The position numbers were made by a program, and so were the translations under genes. From positions 1 to 64,000 of the forward strand of contig NZ_NCSM01000065.1 in assembly GCF_002224125.1 (NCBI RefSeq): a stretch of 64,000 nucleotides of DNA, in the 5' to 3' direction. Position 1 is the stretch's first letter. Each line of letters opens with the position of its first letter. This document shows, in pieces, positions 25,238-35,642 of this stretch. The stretch comes from Streptomyces sp. NBS 14/10 (GTDB taxonomy: Bacteria > Actinomycetota > Actinomycetes > Streptomycetales > Streptomycetaceae). The notes beneath the pieces were generated by a model. That model was not told where the DNA came from, ran no database searches, and worked only from the letters and a program-made list of their open reading frames with translations.

Positions 25238-26458
25238 ATGTCCCCCTCCGACCGGCGCGTCGTCGCCGTGATTCCCGCCCGAGGCGGTTCGAAGGGCGTG
25301 CCCGCCAAGAACCTCGCCGCCGTGGGGGGCGTGCCGCTCGTCGCGCGTGCCGTGCGGGAGTGCCTGGCCAGCCGCCTGGTGACGGACGTGGTCGTCTCCA
25401 CCGACGACGCGGGCATCGCCGCCGTGGCGCGCGGCGCGGGCGCGGAGGTCGTGCAGCGGCCGACCGCCATCGCGGGCGACACCGCGACCAGCGAGGCCGC
25501 CGTGCTGCACGCGCTCGACACGTACGAGGCGGCGCACGGGATCAGCGCCGAGGTCGTGCTGCTGGTGCAGTGCACCAGCCCGTTCATCGTCCGCGAGGAC
25601 GTGGACGGCGTCGCCGAGGCGGTGCTGGACGGCGGGGCGGACACCGCGCTGACCGTGGCCCCGTTCCACGGCTTCGTCTGGCGGGACGCCGAGGACGGGA
25701 CCGACGCGGAGACAGAAGCCGCGGGCGACGGCGGGTACGGCATCAACCACGACAAGTCGTACCGGCCGCGCCGCCAGGACCGGCCGCAGGACCTGCTGGA
25801 GACCGGCGCCGCGTACGGGATGCGGGTGGAGGGCTTCCGCGCCGAGCGGCACCGCTTCTTCGGCCGCACCGCCCTGGTCCGTACCGACGCCGCCCGCGTC
25901 CTGGAGATCGACGACCCGCACGACCTGGCGCGGGCCCGCGCGCTCGCGCCGCTCCTGGACGCCCCGCGCCCCGGTGCGCTCCCCACCCGCGACGACATCG
26001 ACGCGGTGGTACTCGACTTCGACGGCACCCAGACGGACGACAAGGTGCTGATCGACTCCGACGGACGCGAACTCGTCGCCGTGCACCGCGGCGACGGGCT
26101 CGGGATCGCCGCCCTGCGCCGCGCTGAGCTGGCGCTGCTGATCCTGTCCACGGAGCAGAACCCGGTCGTCGCCGCACGCGCCCGCAAGCTGCGGGTCCCC
26201 GTGCTGCACGGCATCGACCGGAAAGACCTCGCACTGAAGCAGTGGTGCGAGGAGCAGGGCATCGCGCCGGAGCGCGTGCTCTATGTCGGCAACGACGTCA
26301 ACGACCTCCCGTGTTTCGGCCTCGTCGGCTGGCCCGTGGCGGTCGCAGGTGCGCACGACGTCGTGCGCGGCGCCGCACGCGCGGTCACCTCCACCCCCGG
26401 AGGTGACGGTGCGATCCGCGAGATCGCCTCGTGGATTCTTGGAAAGGAACTGTCTTAG
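25238..26458 (+). CDS. neuA: CMP-nonulosonate synthetase fused to a HAD phosphatase
   Basis: This 406-residue bifunctional protein has a cytidylyltransferase in residues 1-245 (RGGSKGVPAKN at 15-25, QCTSPF at 111-116), which would make CMP-activated nonulosonic acid. A C-terminal HAD phosphatase related to KDO-8-phosphate phosphatase has D260-F-D262-G-T, K329 and GNDVND at 351-356. The fused phosphatase suggests that the sugar acid is made as its 9-phosphate and dephosphorylated before activation. The ATG at 25238 has an AAGGAG ribosome binding site. The stop overlaps the GTG of the next gene. Whether the sugar is Neu5Ac, Kdn or another nonulosonate is not shown by the sequence. Confidence 0.85.
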   Translation: MSPSDRRVVAVIPARGGSKGVPAKNLAAVGGVPLVARAVRECLASRLVTDVVVSTDDAGIAAVARGAGAEVVQRPTAIAGDTATSEAAVLHALDTYEAAHGISAEVVLLVQCTSPFIVREDVDGVAEAVLDGGADTALTVAPFHGFVWRDAEDGTDAETEAAGDGGYGINHDKSYRPRRQDRPQDLLETGAAYGMRVEGFRAERHRFFGRTALVRTDAARVLEIDDPHDLARARALAPLLDAPRPGALPTRDDIDAVVLDFDGTQTDDKVLIDSDGRELVAVHRGDGLGIAALRRAELALLILSTEQNPVVAARARKLRVPVLHGIDRKDLALKQWCEEQGIAPERVLYVGNDVNDLPCFGLVGWPVAVAGAHDVVRGAARAVTSTPGGDGAIREIASWILGKELS

Positions 26459-27396
26459 TGAGCTCCAACAATCGCCTCCGTCAGCTCGGTGACAAGATCG
26501 CCGGCCCCGGCCACCCGGTCTACGTCACTGGTGAGATCGGCATCAACCACAACGGCGACCTGGAGAACGCGTTCAAGCTGATCGACGCCGCCGCCGACGC
26601 CGGCTGTGACGCGGTCAAGTTCCAGAAGCGCACCCCGGAGATCTGCACCCCGCGCGACCAGTGGGACATCGAGCGGGACACCCCCTGGGGCCGGATGACC
26701 TACATCGACTACCGGCACCGCGTCGAGTTCGGCGAGGACGAGTACCGCGCCATCGACGAGCACTGCAAGAAGCGCGGGCTCGCCTGGTTCGCCTCCCCGT
26801 GGGACACCGAGGCCGTCGCCTTCCTGGAGAAGTTCGACGTCCCCGCCCACAAGGTGGCCTCCGCCTCGCTGACCGACGACGAGTTGCTGCGCGCCCTGCG
26901 GGCGACCGGCCGCACGATCATCCTGTCGACGGGCATGTCCACCCCGAAGCAGATCCGCCACGCGGTGGAGGTGCTGGGCAGCGACAACATCCTGCTCTGC
27001 CACGCCACCTCGACGTACCCGGCCAAGGCCGAGGAGCTCAACCTGCGCGTGATCAACACGCTGCAGGCCGAGTACCCGAACGTGCCGATCGGCTACTCCG
27101 GCCACGAGACCGGTCTGCAGACCACCCTCGCCGCCGTCGCGCTCGGCGCGACCTTCATCGAGCGTCACATCACCCTGGACCGCGCGATGTGGGGCTCCGA
27201 CCAGGCCGCCTCGGTCGAGCCGCAGGGCCTGCAGCGCCTGGTCCGCGACATCCGCATCATCTCGGAGTCGCTGGGCGACGGCGTCAAGAAGGTCTACGAG
27301 AGCGAGCTCGGGCCGATGAAGAAGCTGCGCCGGGTCGCGGGTGTCGTCGCCGAGGGCGAGGCCACCGCGACCGACCGCGAGCCCGCCGGAGTCTGA
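26458..27396 (+). CDS. neuB: NeuB-type nonulosonic acid synthase without SAF domain
   Basis: This 312-residue synthase condenses phosphoenolpyruvate with a hexose (mannose or ManNAc, possibly phosphorylated) to give a nine-carbon sugar acid. It keeps the TIM-barrel signature: VTGEIGINHNGD, DAVKFQKR, ILSTGMST, LCHATSTYPA, GYSGHE and FIERHITLDR. The C-terminal SAF (antifreeze-like) domain of typical NeuB proteins of about 340-350 residues is absent; the protein ends soon after the barrel. The GTG at 26458 overlaps the stop of the upstream gene and has an AAAGGAA ribosome binding site, so translation is coupled. Confidence 0.87.
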   Translation: MSSNNRLRQLGDKIAGPGHPVYVTGEIGINHNGDLENAFKLIDAAADAGCDAVKFQKRTPEICTPRDQWDIERDTPWGRMTYIDYRHRVEFGEDEYRAIDEHCKKRGLAWFASPWDTEAVAFLEKFDVPAHKVASASLTDDELLRALRATGRTIILSTGMSTPKQIRHAVEVLGSDNILLCHATSTYPAKAEELNLRVINTLQAEYPNVPIGYSGHETGLQTTLAAVALGATFIERHITLDRAMWGSDQAASVEPQGLQRLVRDIRIISESLGDGVKKVYESELGPMKKLRRVAGVVAEGEATATDREPAGV

Positions 27397-27417
27397 GAGG
27401 CCAAGGAGCCGTCAGCC

Positions 27418-28599
27418 GTGAACTCACCGGCCGGTCAGCCCGGCCCACGCCCGGAAGCGGCGGGTCCCCGTGACTCCGCGGGGGCTGCCCGCCGCTTCCG
27501 GGCCCCGTCCCGGGACGGCGCCAAGCGCGCCGAGCGCCCCGGTCCCACCGGGCCCGGGGGCACCCTGGCCTTCGTCGAGAGCCCGGTTCAGCTGCTGAAC
27601 GTTCTGGAGTGGGCGTACGCCGACGGGGGCGACCCCGAGGCGCTGACGGTCGTGGTGCTGTCGCCGCACGACCCGATGACGCGCGGCCAGCTGCGCCGCA
27701 TGGCGGAGCTGGCGCGGGACGAGGGCATCGCGGTGCGGTGGGAGGAGGCGCGCGGCGGGGCGGGTGCGCCGCTCAAGACCATCGGGGGGCTGCGCGGGCC
27801 GCTGCGCCGCGCCGACCGGATCGTCATCGGCGATCCGTTCTCGCGCTATGTGCAGCTGCTGCTGATGCTCACCCGCGCCCAGGACCTGGTCGTCGTCGAC
27901 GACGGCACGGCCACCATGGAGTTCGTCTCCCAACTGGCCAGCGGTGAGCCCCTGGTGCGCTGGCACCGGCGGGGCACCGGCCGGGGCGCGCGCGAGATGG
28001 TGTTCGCGCCGGTGTCGGCGACCGCGCGCCGCCGGCTCACCCCGGGCGGAAACCGGCGGGTCGAGGTGTTCAGCTCGATGCCCGTCGAGCCGCCCGCCGG
28101 GGTGACCGTCACGGCCAACTCCTTCGCCTGGACCCGGGACCGCTTCGGCCCGCCCACGCTCACCCGCGGCACCGACCTGGTGGGCACCTCCCTGGTGGAG
28201 ACCGGGGTGGTCGATCTGGAGCGCTATCTGGAGGCGGTGACCTCTCTGGCCCGTACGCACGGGGCGACCCGCTACTTCGCGCACCGCCGCGAGAGCGCGG
28301 AGAAGCTTCACCGGGTGGCCGGTGAGATCGGTCTTGAGATCGTACGGCCGGACCTGCCGCTGGAGCTGATAGCCCGCCGCGGCCCCATCGGCCATACGAT
28401 CGTCAGCTTCCCCTCGACCGTCGTGCACACGCTTCCGCTGGCGCTCGCGGGCACCGGGGTCAAGGTCGCGGTCTGCGATGTGGACCCCGCCTGGCTGCGG
28501 AGCGACGCCTCGCCGCGCGCCCAGGGGTTCCTGTCCGGGGTCACGGGCACGGCCCGGGACGCGCACCGGCTGCAGTCGATGCCCGCGGTCACGCCGTAA
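27418..28599 (+). CDS. GT52-like putative sialyl/nonulosonyl transferase
   Basis: This 393-residue protein starts with a proline- and arginine-rich tail of about 45 residues. Features that recall GT52 sialyltransferases follow: an N-terminal AFVESPVQLLNVLEWA, a conserved-looking VVVDDGTATMEFV motif near the middle, and a C-terminal VSFPSTVVHTLPLAL segment. The start is a GTG with an AAGGAG ribosome binding site 22 bases after the synthase gene. As the last gene of the operon it probably transfers the CMP-activated sugar onto the polymer. The family call is from remembered motifs and is tentative. Confidence 0.65.
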   Translation: MNSPAGQPGPRPEAAGPRDSAGAARRFRAPSRDGAKRAERPGPTGPGGTLAFVESPVQLLNVLEWAYADGGDPEALTVVVLSPHDPMTRGQLRRMAELARDEGIAVRWEEARGGAGAPLKTIGGLRGPLRRADRIVIGDPFSRYVQLLLMLTRAQDLVVVDDGTATMEFVSQLASGEPLVRWHRRGTGRGAREMVFAPVSATARRRLTPGGNRRVEVFSSMPVEPPAGVTVTANSFAWTRDRFGPPTLTRGTDLVGTSLVETGVVDLERYLEAVTSLARTHGATRYFAHRRESAEKLHRVAGEIGLEIVRPDLPLELIARRGPIGHTIVSFPSTVVHTLPLALAGTGVKVAVCDVDPAWLRSDASPRAQGFLSGVTGTARDAHRLQSMPAVTP

Positions 28600-28649
28600 G
28601 TGGCGCGGCCACGCCGTAAGCGGCGCGGTCACGCCGTAAGTGGCCAGGG
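28590..28649. repeat. 20-base tandem repeat around the end of the polymer operon
   Basis: Three copies of CACGCCGTAAG plus nine further bases stand in tandem, the first containing the last codons and stop of the preceding gene. Each copy keeps the TAA in the same phase. This looks like a duplication of the gene's last 20 bases. Confidence 0.75.
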
Positions 28650-28863
28650 AGGGAGGGCCGCCGACCACATCCTGAGATGACGGCGGCAACTTCCTGTCAG
28701 GGGTTCACCTGTACGCCATGTGGCGCTCGTCACTACGCCGAGGCTGTGAAGGGGCCTGTTATACCCCCTGACTAGGGAGATCATGCGCAAGGGGTGGCAG
28801 TTTCCTGTCCCCGAACGGGTTGAAGTTTTGTTGATCGACATCCGGTCGCCCCACCAGCCGTTC

Positions 28864-28869
28864 TACGCT
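28864..28869 (+). promoter_or_regulatory. -10 box TACGCT of the M20 amidohydrolase gene
   Basis: TACGCT is followed by seven bases and then the GTG at 28877, which places the transcription start at the start codon. No good ribosome binding site precedes the GTG, in agreement with leaderless translation. Confidence 0.5.
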
Positions 28870-28876
28870 TGATCGG

Positions 28877-30130
28877 GTGAAGCAACTGATGTCCCCCGAG
28901 ACCGATTCCGTCATCGCCACCGCTGAGGCCGAGGTCCTCGCGCTGCCCGGCAAGCTCCCCGATGAGCTGCGGACGGAACTGATCGCCTTCCGGCGGGACA
29001 TCCACATGCACCCGGAGCTCGGCAACCGCGAGTTCCGCACCACCGCCGCCATCAAGGCCCGGCTGGAGCAGGCCGGTCTTGAGCCCCGCGTACTGCCCGG
29101 CGGCACCGGCCTCATCTGCGACATCGGCACAGCGGACATCGGCACAGCGCCCGGTACTGGCACCCTGCCCATGCTGGCGCTGCGCGCCGATATCGACGCG
29201 CTGCCCATCCCGGACACCAAGTCCGTGCCCTACCGCTCGACCGTGCCCGACCGCGCCCACGCCTGCGGCCATGACGTCCACACCACCGTCGTCCTCGGCG
29301 CCGGTCTGGTGCTGGCGGAGCTGGCCCGCGAGGGCCGGCTGCCGCGCCCCGTACGGCTGCTGTTCCAGCCCGCGGAGGAGGTGCTGCCGGGCGGTGCGCC
29401 CGATGCGGTCGAGGCGGGCGTGCTGGACGGCGTCGGTCGGATCCTGGCGCTGCACTGCGACCCCAAGGTCGACGTGGGCCGGATCGGGCTGCGTATCGGC
29501 GCGATCACCTCCGCCTGCGACCGCTTGGAGGTCTCCCTCGACGGCGCGGGCGGCCACACCGCGCGCCCCCACCTCACCACCGATCTGGTGACGGCCGCCG
29601 CGAAGGTGATCACGGAGGTGCCCGCGGTGCTGTCCCGCCGCGTCGACACCCGCTCGGGCCTGGCCGTCACCTGGGGCCGGGTGGAGTCGGGCCACGCCTG
29701 CAACGTCATCCCGCAGCACGCCGAGCTGTCCGGCACGGTCCGCTGCCTGGACCTGCCCGCCTGGCGCGAGGCGCCCGATCTGGTGCATGCCGCGGTCGAC
29801 GAGATCGCGACCCTGCACGGCGCCAAGTCGGAGATCAACTACGTCCGCGGGGTGCCGCCCGTGGTGAACGAGGAGAGCTCGGTCGAGCTGCTGCGCCGGG
29901 CGATGGAAACCCGCCGCGGATCGTATGCGGTGGAGGGCACGGAGCAGAGCCTCGGCGGCGAGGACTTCTCCTGGTACCTGGAGCATGTGCCCGGCGCGAT
30001 GGCTCGGCTGGGCGTCCGCAGGGTCGGTGACACGGCCCGGCGTGATCTGCATTGTGGCGATTTCGACGTGGATGAGGGGGCCATCGAGGTTGGTGTGGAG
30101 CTGTTCACCGCCGCTGCTCTGCTCGACTGA
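28877..30130 (+). CDS. M20-family amidohydrolase (hippurate hydrolase-like)
   Basis: This 417-residue metallo-amidohydrolase cleaves N-acyl amino acids or similar amides. It has the metal-binding LALRADIDALP and HACGHDVHTTVVLGAG segments, LFQPAEEVLPGGA with the catalytic and ligand glutamates, and the late GGEDFSWYLEHVPGA histidine-region motif of the family. Two or more zinc or manganese ions are expected. It lies upstream of the nucleoside transporter genes but has its own promoter and terminator, so it need not belong to that pathway. The substrate is unknown. Confidence 0.88.
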   Translation: MKQLMSPETDSVIATAEAEVLALPGKLPDELRTELIAFRRDIHMHPELGNREFRTTAAIKARLEQAGLEPRVLPGGTGLICDIGTADIGTAPGTGTLPMLALRADIDALPIPDTKSVPYRSTVPDRAHACGHDVHTTVVLGAGLVLAELAREGRLPRPVRLLFQPAEEVLPGGAPDAVEAGVLDGVGRILALHCDPKVDVGRIGLRIGAITSACDRLEVSLDGAGGHTARPHLTTDLVTAAAKVITEVPAVLSRRVDTRSGLAVTWGRVESGHACNVIPQHAELSGTVRCLDLPAWREAPDLVHAAVDEIATLHGAKSEINYVRGVPPVVNEESSVELLRRAMETRRGSYAVEGTEQSLGGEDFSWYLEHVPGAMARLGVRRVGDTARRDLHCGDFDVDEGAIEVGVELFTAAALLD

Positions 30131-30153
30131 GCCGCGACTTTGCCCGAATGACA

Positions 30154-30175
30154 TGTCCCGGAGACCCCCGGGACA
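30154..30175. terminator. Hairpin after the amidohydrolase gene
   Basis: An eight-base stem TGTCCCGG / CCGGGACA with a six-base loop lies 24 bases after the stop. It separates the amidohydrolase from the nucleoside transporter promoter. Confidence 0.65.
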
Positions 30176-30217
30176 AGTCAGATTCGCGACGATCCGATAA
30201 CGGCTTCCGGACGCCCC

Positions 30218-30245
30218 TTTATCTGGCATCTACGCGCGTTACGAT
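30218..30245 (+). promoter_or_regulatory. Nucleoside-regulon promoter and operator of the BMP lipoprotein gene
   Basis: A -10 box TACGAT (30240-30245) directly follows the 12-mer ATCTACGCGCGT (30228-30239), which is also found before add and deoC. A weak -35 (TTTATC) lies 16 bases upstream. A wider imperfect GCATC...GATGC symmetry (30226-30247) encloses the site. A repressor bound here would cover the -10 box. Confidence 0.7.
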
Positions 30246-30296
30246 GCGGCGAAACCAGCGCCGAAGGAGGCGCGCTCAAGCCGAAGGGGAACCCTC

Positions 30297-31337
30297 GTGC
30301 GCCGGGTATCCAGCATCGCCGTCGCGGGCATAGGCATCACCGCCCTCGCGTTCACCACCACGGCCTGTGGTGGCAGCAGCTCGTCCGACTCCAAGAAGGA
30401 TAAGGGCGTCGCCATCGCCTATGACGTGGGCGGGCGTGGCGACCAGTCCTTCAACGACGCCGCGTACGCGGGCTTCGTCAAGGCCAAGAAGGAACTGGGC
30501 GTCAAGGGCGACGACATCGAGCCGTCCGAGGGCGAGTCCGACGCCGACAAGGTGCAGCGCCTGACCGAGCTGGCCCGCGAGGGACACAACCCGGTCATCG
30601 CCGTCGGGTTCGTCTACGCCCCGGCGGTGAAGGAGGTCGCCAAGAAGTACCCGAAGATCACCTTCGGCCTCGTCGACGATGACACCGTCCACATGAAGAA
30701 CGTCGTGAACATGGTGTTCAACGAGGAGCAGGGCTCCTACCTGGCGGGTGTGGCGGCCGCCCTGACCACCAAGTCCAAGACGGTGGGCTTCGTCGGCGGT
30801 GTGGAGAACCCGCTGATCAAGAAGTTCGAGGCGGGTTACGTCCAGGGTGTGCACGACACCGACAAGTCGGTCAAGGTGAAGGTCCAGTACCTGACCCAGC
30901 CGCCTGACTACAGCGGCTTCAAGAAGCCCGACGCCGGCAAGGACACCGCCAACGGCCAGCTGGACGGCGGCGCGGACGTCATCTACCAGGCCGCGGGCGA
31001 CTCGGGCAGCGGTGTCATCGAGGCCGCCGCCACGCGCGGCAAGTGGGCCATCGGCGTCGACAGCGACCAGTACACGCAGAAGGGTCTGGCCAAGTTCAAG
31101 ACCAAGATCCTGGCCTCGGCGACCAAGGCCGTCGACGAAGCCGTCTTCAACCTGGTCAAGTCCGTCAAGGACGGTAAGCCGCAGACCGGTACGGTGCGCT
31201 ACGGCCTCAAGACGGGCGGCGTCGGCCTGGCCGACTCCAACCCCGAGTACAAGAAGATGACCAAGGTCGTCGAGGCGGTCGAGACCGCGAAGAAGAAGAT
31301 CATCAGCGGTGAGATCAAGGTCAAGACGACGCCGTAA
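30297..31337 (+). CDS. BMP-family nucleoside-binding lipoprotein
   Basis: This 346-residue lipoprotein is the substrate-binding part of an ABC importer of the BMP/PnrA family, which binds purine or other nucleosides outside the cell. A lipoprotein signal ends at C24 (FTTTACGGSSS). The family motifs YDVGGRGDQSFNDAAY and FVGGVENPLIKKFEAGYVQGV follow, then the ligand-site region GVDSDQYTQ. The GTG start has an AAGGGGAA ribosome binding site. The ATPase and two permease genes follow, together with cytidine deaminase and thymidine phosphorylase, so the cargo is very likely nucleosides. Confidence 0.92.
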   Translation: MRRVSSIAVAGIGITALAFTTTACGGSSSSDSKKDKGVAIAYDVGGRGDQSFNDAAYAGFVKAKKELGVKGDDIEPSEGESDADKVQRLTELAREGHNPVIAVGFVYAPAVKEVAKKYPKITFGLVDDDTVHMKNVVNMVFNEEQGSYLAGVAAALTTKSKTVGFVGGVENPLIKKFEAGYVQGVHDTDKSVKVKVQYLTQPPDYSGFKKPDAGKDTANGQLDGGADVIYQAAGDSGSGVIEAAATRGKWAIGVDSDQYTQKGLAKFKTKILASATKAVDEAVFNLVKSVKDGKPQTGTVRYGLKTGGVGLADSNPEYKKMTKVVEAVETAKKKIISGEIKVKTTP

Positions 31338-31441
31338 GCGGCGTGCGATCTCTTGAACATCTGCTGAGCATCTGCTGAGTAGATAAGCGGGGCCTGGGGA
31401 GGGAGCTTTGGGCACACCACCTCAGGTCCCGCTCGCTGTGC

Positions 31442-31459
31442 GGCGGCAACTTTGCCGCC
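31442..31459 (+). promoter_or_regulatory. Stem-loop between lipoprotein and ATPase genes
   Basis: GGCGGCA-ACTT-TGCCGCC forms a seven-base GC-rich stem in the 173-base gap. There is no T-run after it. It may be a 3' stabiliser or partial terminator that keeps lipoprotein mRNA more abundant than the transporter mRNA. A direct repeat CATCTGCTGAG lies upstream at about 31357-31379. Confidence 0.55.
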
Positions 31460-31510
31460 CTGCGTAATCCCCCACCACCGCCGAGACTCCTTCTTCGAGG
31501 AGAGTGCGCC

Positions 31511-33078
<1,568 letters not shown>

Positions 33079-33082
<4 letters not shown>

Positions 33083-34386
33083 AGAAGACCGACGAGGCGA
33101 AGCCGATGAACGGCGACGCGAAGAACGGCGGCAGCGCGGGCACGGCCGGCGACGCCCCGGAGAAGTCCGGCGACGGCCTGAACGAATCCGGGCGTACGCC
33201 CGCCAAGTCCGGCAGCCCGGCGGGCAGCCCCGCGGGCGGCGCCGTCAAGTCCGGTGGTTCCGCGGGCAAGAGGTTCAGCCGTGACCGGTTGCTGCTGGCG
33301 GTGGCCGGCCCGGTGCTGGCCCTGGTCGTGGCGGTGCTGCTGACCTCCGGAGTGCTGCTCGCCTCGGGCAAGAGCCCGTTCGAGCCGTACCAGCTGATGC
33401 TCGATTACGCGGGCAACGCCGATATCCAGGTGCTCATCGTCAACCAGGCGAGCTCCTACTACCTGGCGGCCCTCGCGGTGGCGATCGGCTTCCGGATGAA
33501 TCTGTTCAACATCGGCGTGGACGGCCAGTACCGGGTGGCGGCGATGGCCGCGGCCCTGGTCGGCGCCAATGTCAATCTTCCCGGCCCGCTGAGCATCGCG
33601 CTGATCGTGATCGTCGCCATGCTGGTGGGCGCCTTCTGGGCGGGCATCGCGGGCATTCTCAAGACCACCCGCGGCGTGAGCGAGGTCGTCTCCACGATCA
33701 TGCTCAACGCGATCGCGACCAGCCTGATCGCGTATCTGATCCTGCCCGAGCAGTTCGGTGTGCAGCCCAAGGGCAGCAACAACCTCACCACCGGCGACCT
33801 GCCCGAGTCCTCCTGGTTCCCGGGCCTCCACGTCAGCGATGTGGCCGGTGACATCTACGGCTTCGTGTTCGTGGCGATCGGCTGCGGCGTGGCGTACTCG
33901 CTGGTGCTTGGCCGCACCCGGTTCGGCTTCGACCTGCGCGCCACCGGCGCCAGCGAGAGCGCGGCGGCCGCCAGCGGCGTCGACGCCAAGCGCATGGTGC
34001 TCACCAGCATGCTGATCTCCGGCGCCGTGGCGGGCCTGGCGGGTATGCCGGTGCTGCTCGGCGACTCGCATACGTACAGCCTGAACTTCCAGACCGGCAT
34101 CGGCTTCACGGGCATCACCATCGCCCTCCTGGGCCGCAACAACGCGGTCGGCATCGCCTTCGGCGCGCTGCTGATCGCGTTCCTCGACAAGGCGTCCCAG
34201 ACGCTGGACTACAACGGCTACGAGAAGGAGATCGCCACGATCATGCAGGGCCTGATCGTGATCTCCGTGGTCGTCTCCTACGAAACCGTGCGCCGGTACG
34301 CCCTGCGCCGCCAGCAGCGGAAGGTCGGCGAAGAGCTCGCCGCCGCGGCCCGTACGACGACGACCCGTGAGGAGGTGGCAGCGTGA
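33079..34386 (+). CDS. Nucleoside ABC transporter permease 1
   Basis: This 435-residue permease of the BMP-linked importer begins with about 65 low-complexity residues rich in G, S, K and P. About ten transmembrane helices follow, in which the family motifs IGFRMNLFNIGVDGQY, TTRGVSEVVSTIMLNAIA and RATGASESAAAASGVDA are visible. The start ATG overlaps the ATPase stop (ATGA) and its own stop overlaps the GTG of permease 2, so the three are translationally coupled. The long soluble N-terminal tail is unusual, and its function is unknown. Confidence 0.9.
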
Positions 34387-35642
34387 GTACGGCGACCGCG
34401 ACCACGACCGACAAGCCGCAGCCGCAAAAGCCCGTGCGCCAGAAGCTGTCCCTGCCCGTCGTTCTGCTGATCGTCGCGGGCGCCCTGGTCCTGTTCTCGG
34501 TGGTCCGGCTGATCACCGGGGCCGACGACATCACCTCGGTGGGCCAGGTGTCGGGCGCGCTGGAGCTCGCCATCCCCATCGGGCTGGCCGGGCTCGGCGG
34601 CCTGTGGGCGGAGCGGGCCGGTGTGGTCAACATCGGCCTCGAGGGCATGATGATCCTCGGCACCTGGCTCGGCGCCTGGGCGGGCTATCAGTGGGGCCCG
34701 TGGGTCGGCGTGCTGTTCGGCATCCTCGGCGGCGCGCTCGGCGGGCTGCTGCACGCCGTGATCACCGTGACGTTCGGCGTCAACCACATCGTGTCCGGTG
34801 TGGCGATCAACATCCTCGCCGTCGGTGCCACCCGCTATCTGTCCAACTTCACCTTCCTCGAGTCGTCGGGCTCCGCCCGGAAGTCGCCGGCCATCGATCC
34901 GATCACCCAGATCACCGTGCCCGGGCTGTCCGACGCGATGAAGACACTCAACGGCAAACACTGGTTCCTCGTCTCCGACCTCGCGGGGCTCGTCGGCGGC
35001 GTGGTGACGGAGCTGTCGCTGCTCACCGTCGTGGCGCTGCTGCTGATCCCGGCCACCTGGTGGGTGCTGTGGCGTACCGCGTTCGGCCTGCGGCTGCGGT
35101 CCTGTGGCGAGAACCCGGTGGCCGCGGAGTCGCTGGGCGTCAACGTCTACCGGTACAAGTACCTGGCCGTGATCATCTCCGGCGGGTTCGCCGGGCTCGG
35201 CGGTGTCTTCCTGGCCGAGGTGGCTTCCAACCTCTATCAGGAGGGCCAGACCGGAAACCGCGGCTACATCGGCCTCGCCGCCATGATCTTCGGTAACTGG
35301 ATGCCCGGCGGGCTCGCCATGGGCGCGGGCCTGTTCGGCTACACCGACAGCCTCAACCTGCGCTCCGGCGGTACGAACGTGCACGCGCTGCTGCTGTTCC
35401 TGGTGGCCGTGCTCGCGCTGGTCGCGCTGTGGCAGCTGTACCGGAAGAAGTACCTGGCCGCGGCCATCGGCGCGGCGTTCTCAGCGCTGCTGCTGGTCTG
35501 GTATTCGCTGACCGAGGAGGTGCCGAGCCAGTTCGTGACCGCGGCACCGTACATCGCCACGCTGCTGGTGCTGGCGCTGTCCGCACAGCGGCTGCGCGCG
35601 CCCAAGGCGGTGGGGCTGCCCTACCACAAGGGAGGCGGATGA
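34383..35642 (+). CDS. Nucleoside ABC transporter permease 2
   Basis: This 419-residue second permease is paired with the preceding one. Features are WAERAGVVNIGLEGMMILGTWLG near the N terminus, HIVSGVAINILAVGATRYLS, RSCGENPVAAESLGVNVYRYK and about ten to eleven transmembrane spans. The last 80 residues contain extra helices. GTG start overlap and ATG overlap with the cytidine deaminase gene (GATGATG) show one continuous operon. With the lipoprotein and ATPase it should import nucleosides for the salvage enzymes downstream. Confidence 0.92.
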   Translation: MSTATATTTDKPQPQKPVRQKLSLPVVLLIVAGALVLFSVVRLITGADDITSVGQVSGALELAIPIGLAGLGGLWAERAGVVNIGLEGMMILGTWLGAWAGYQWGPWVGVLFGILGGALGGLLHAVITVTFGVNHIVSGVAINILAVGATRYLSNFTFLESSGSARKSPAIDPITQITVPGLSDAMKTLNGKHWFLVSDLAGLVGGVVTELSLLTVVALLLIPATWWVLWRTAFGLRLRSCGENPVAAESLGVNVYRYKYLAVIISGGFAGLGGVFLAEVASNLYQEGQTGNRGYIGLAAMIFGNWMPGGLAMGAGLFGYTDSLNLRSGGTNVHALLLFLVAVLALVALWQLYRKKYLAAAIGAAFSALLLVWYSLTEEVPSQFVTAAPYIATLLVLALSAQRLRAPKAVGLPYHKGGG

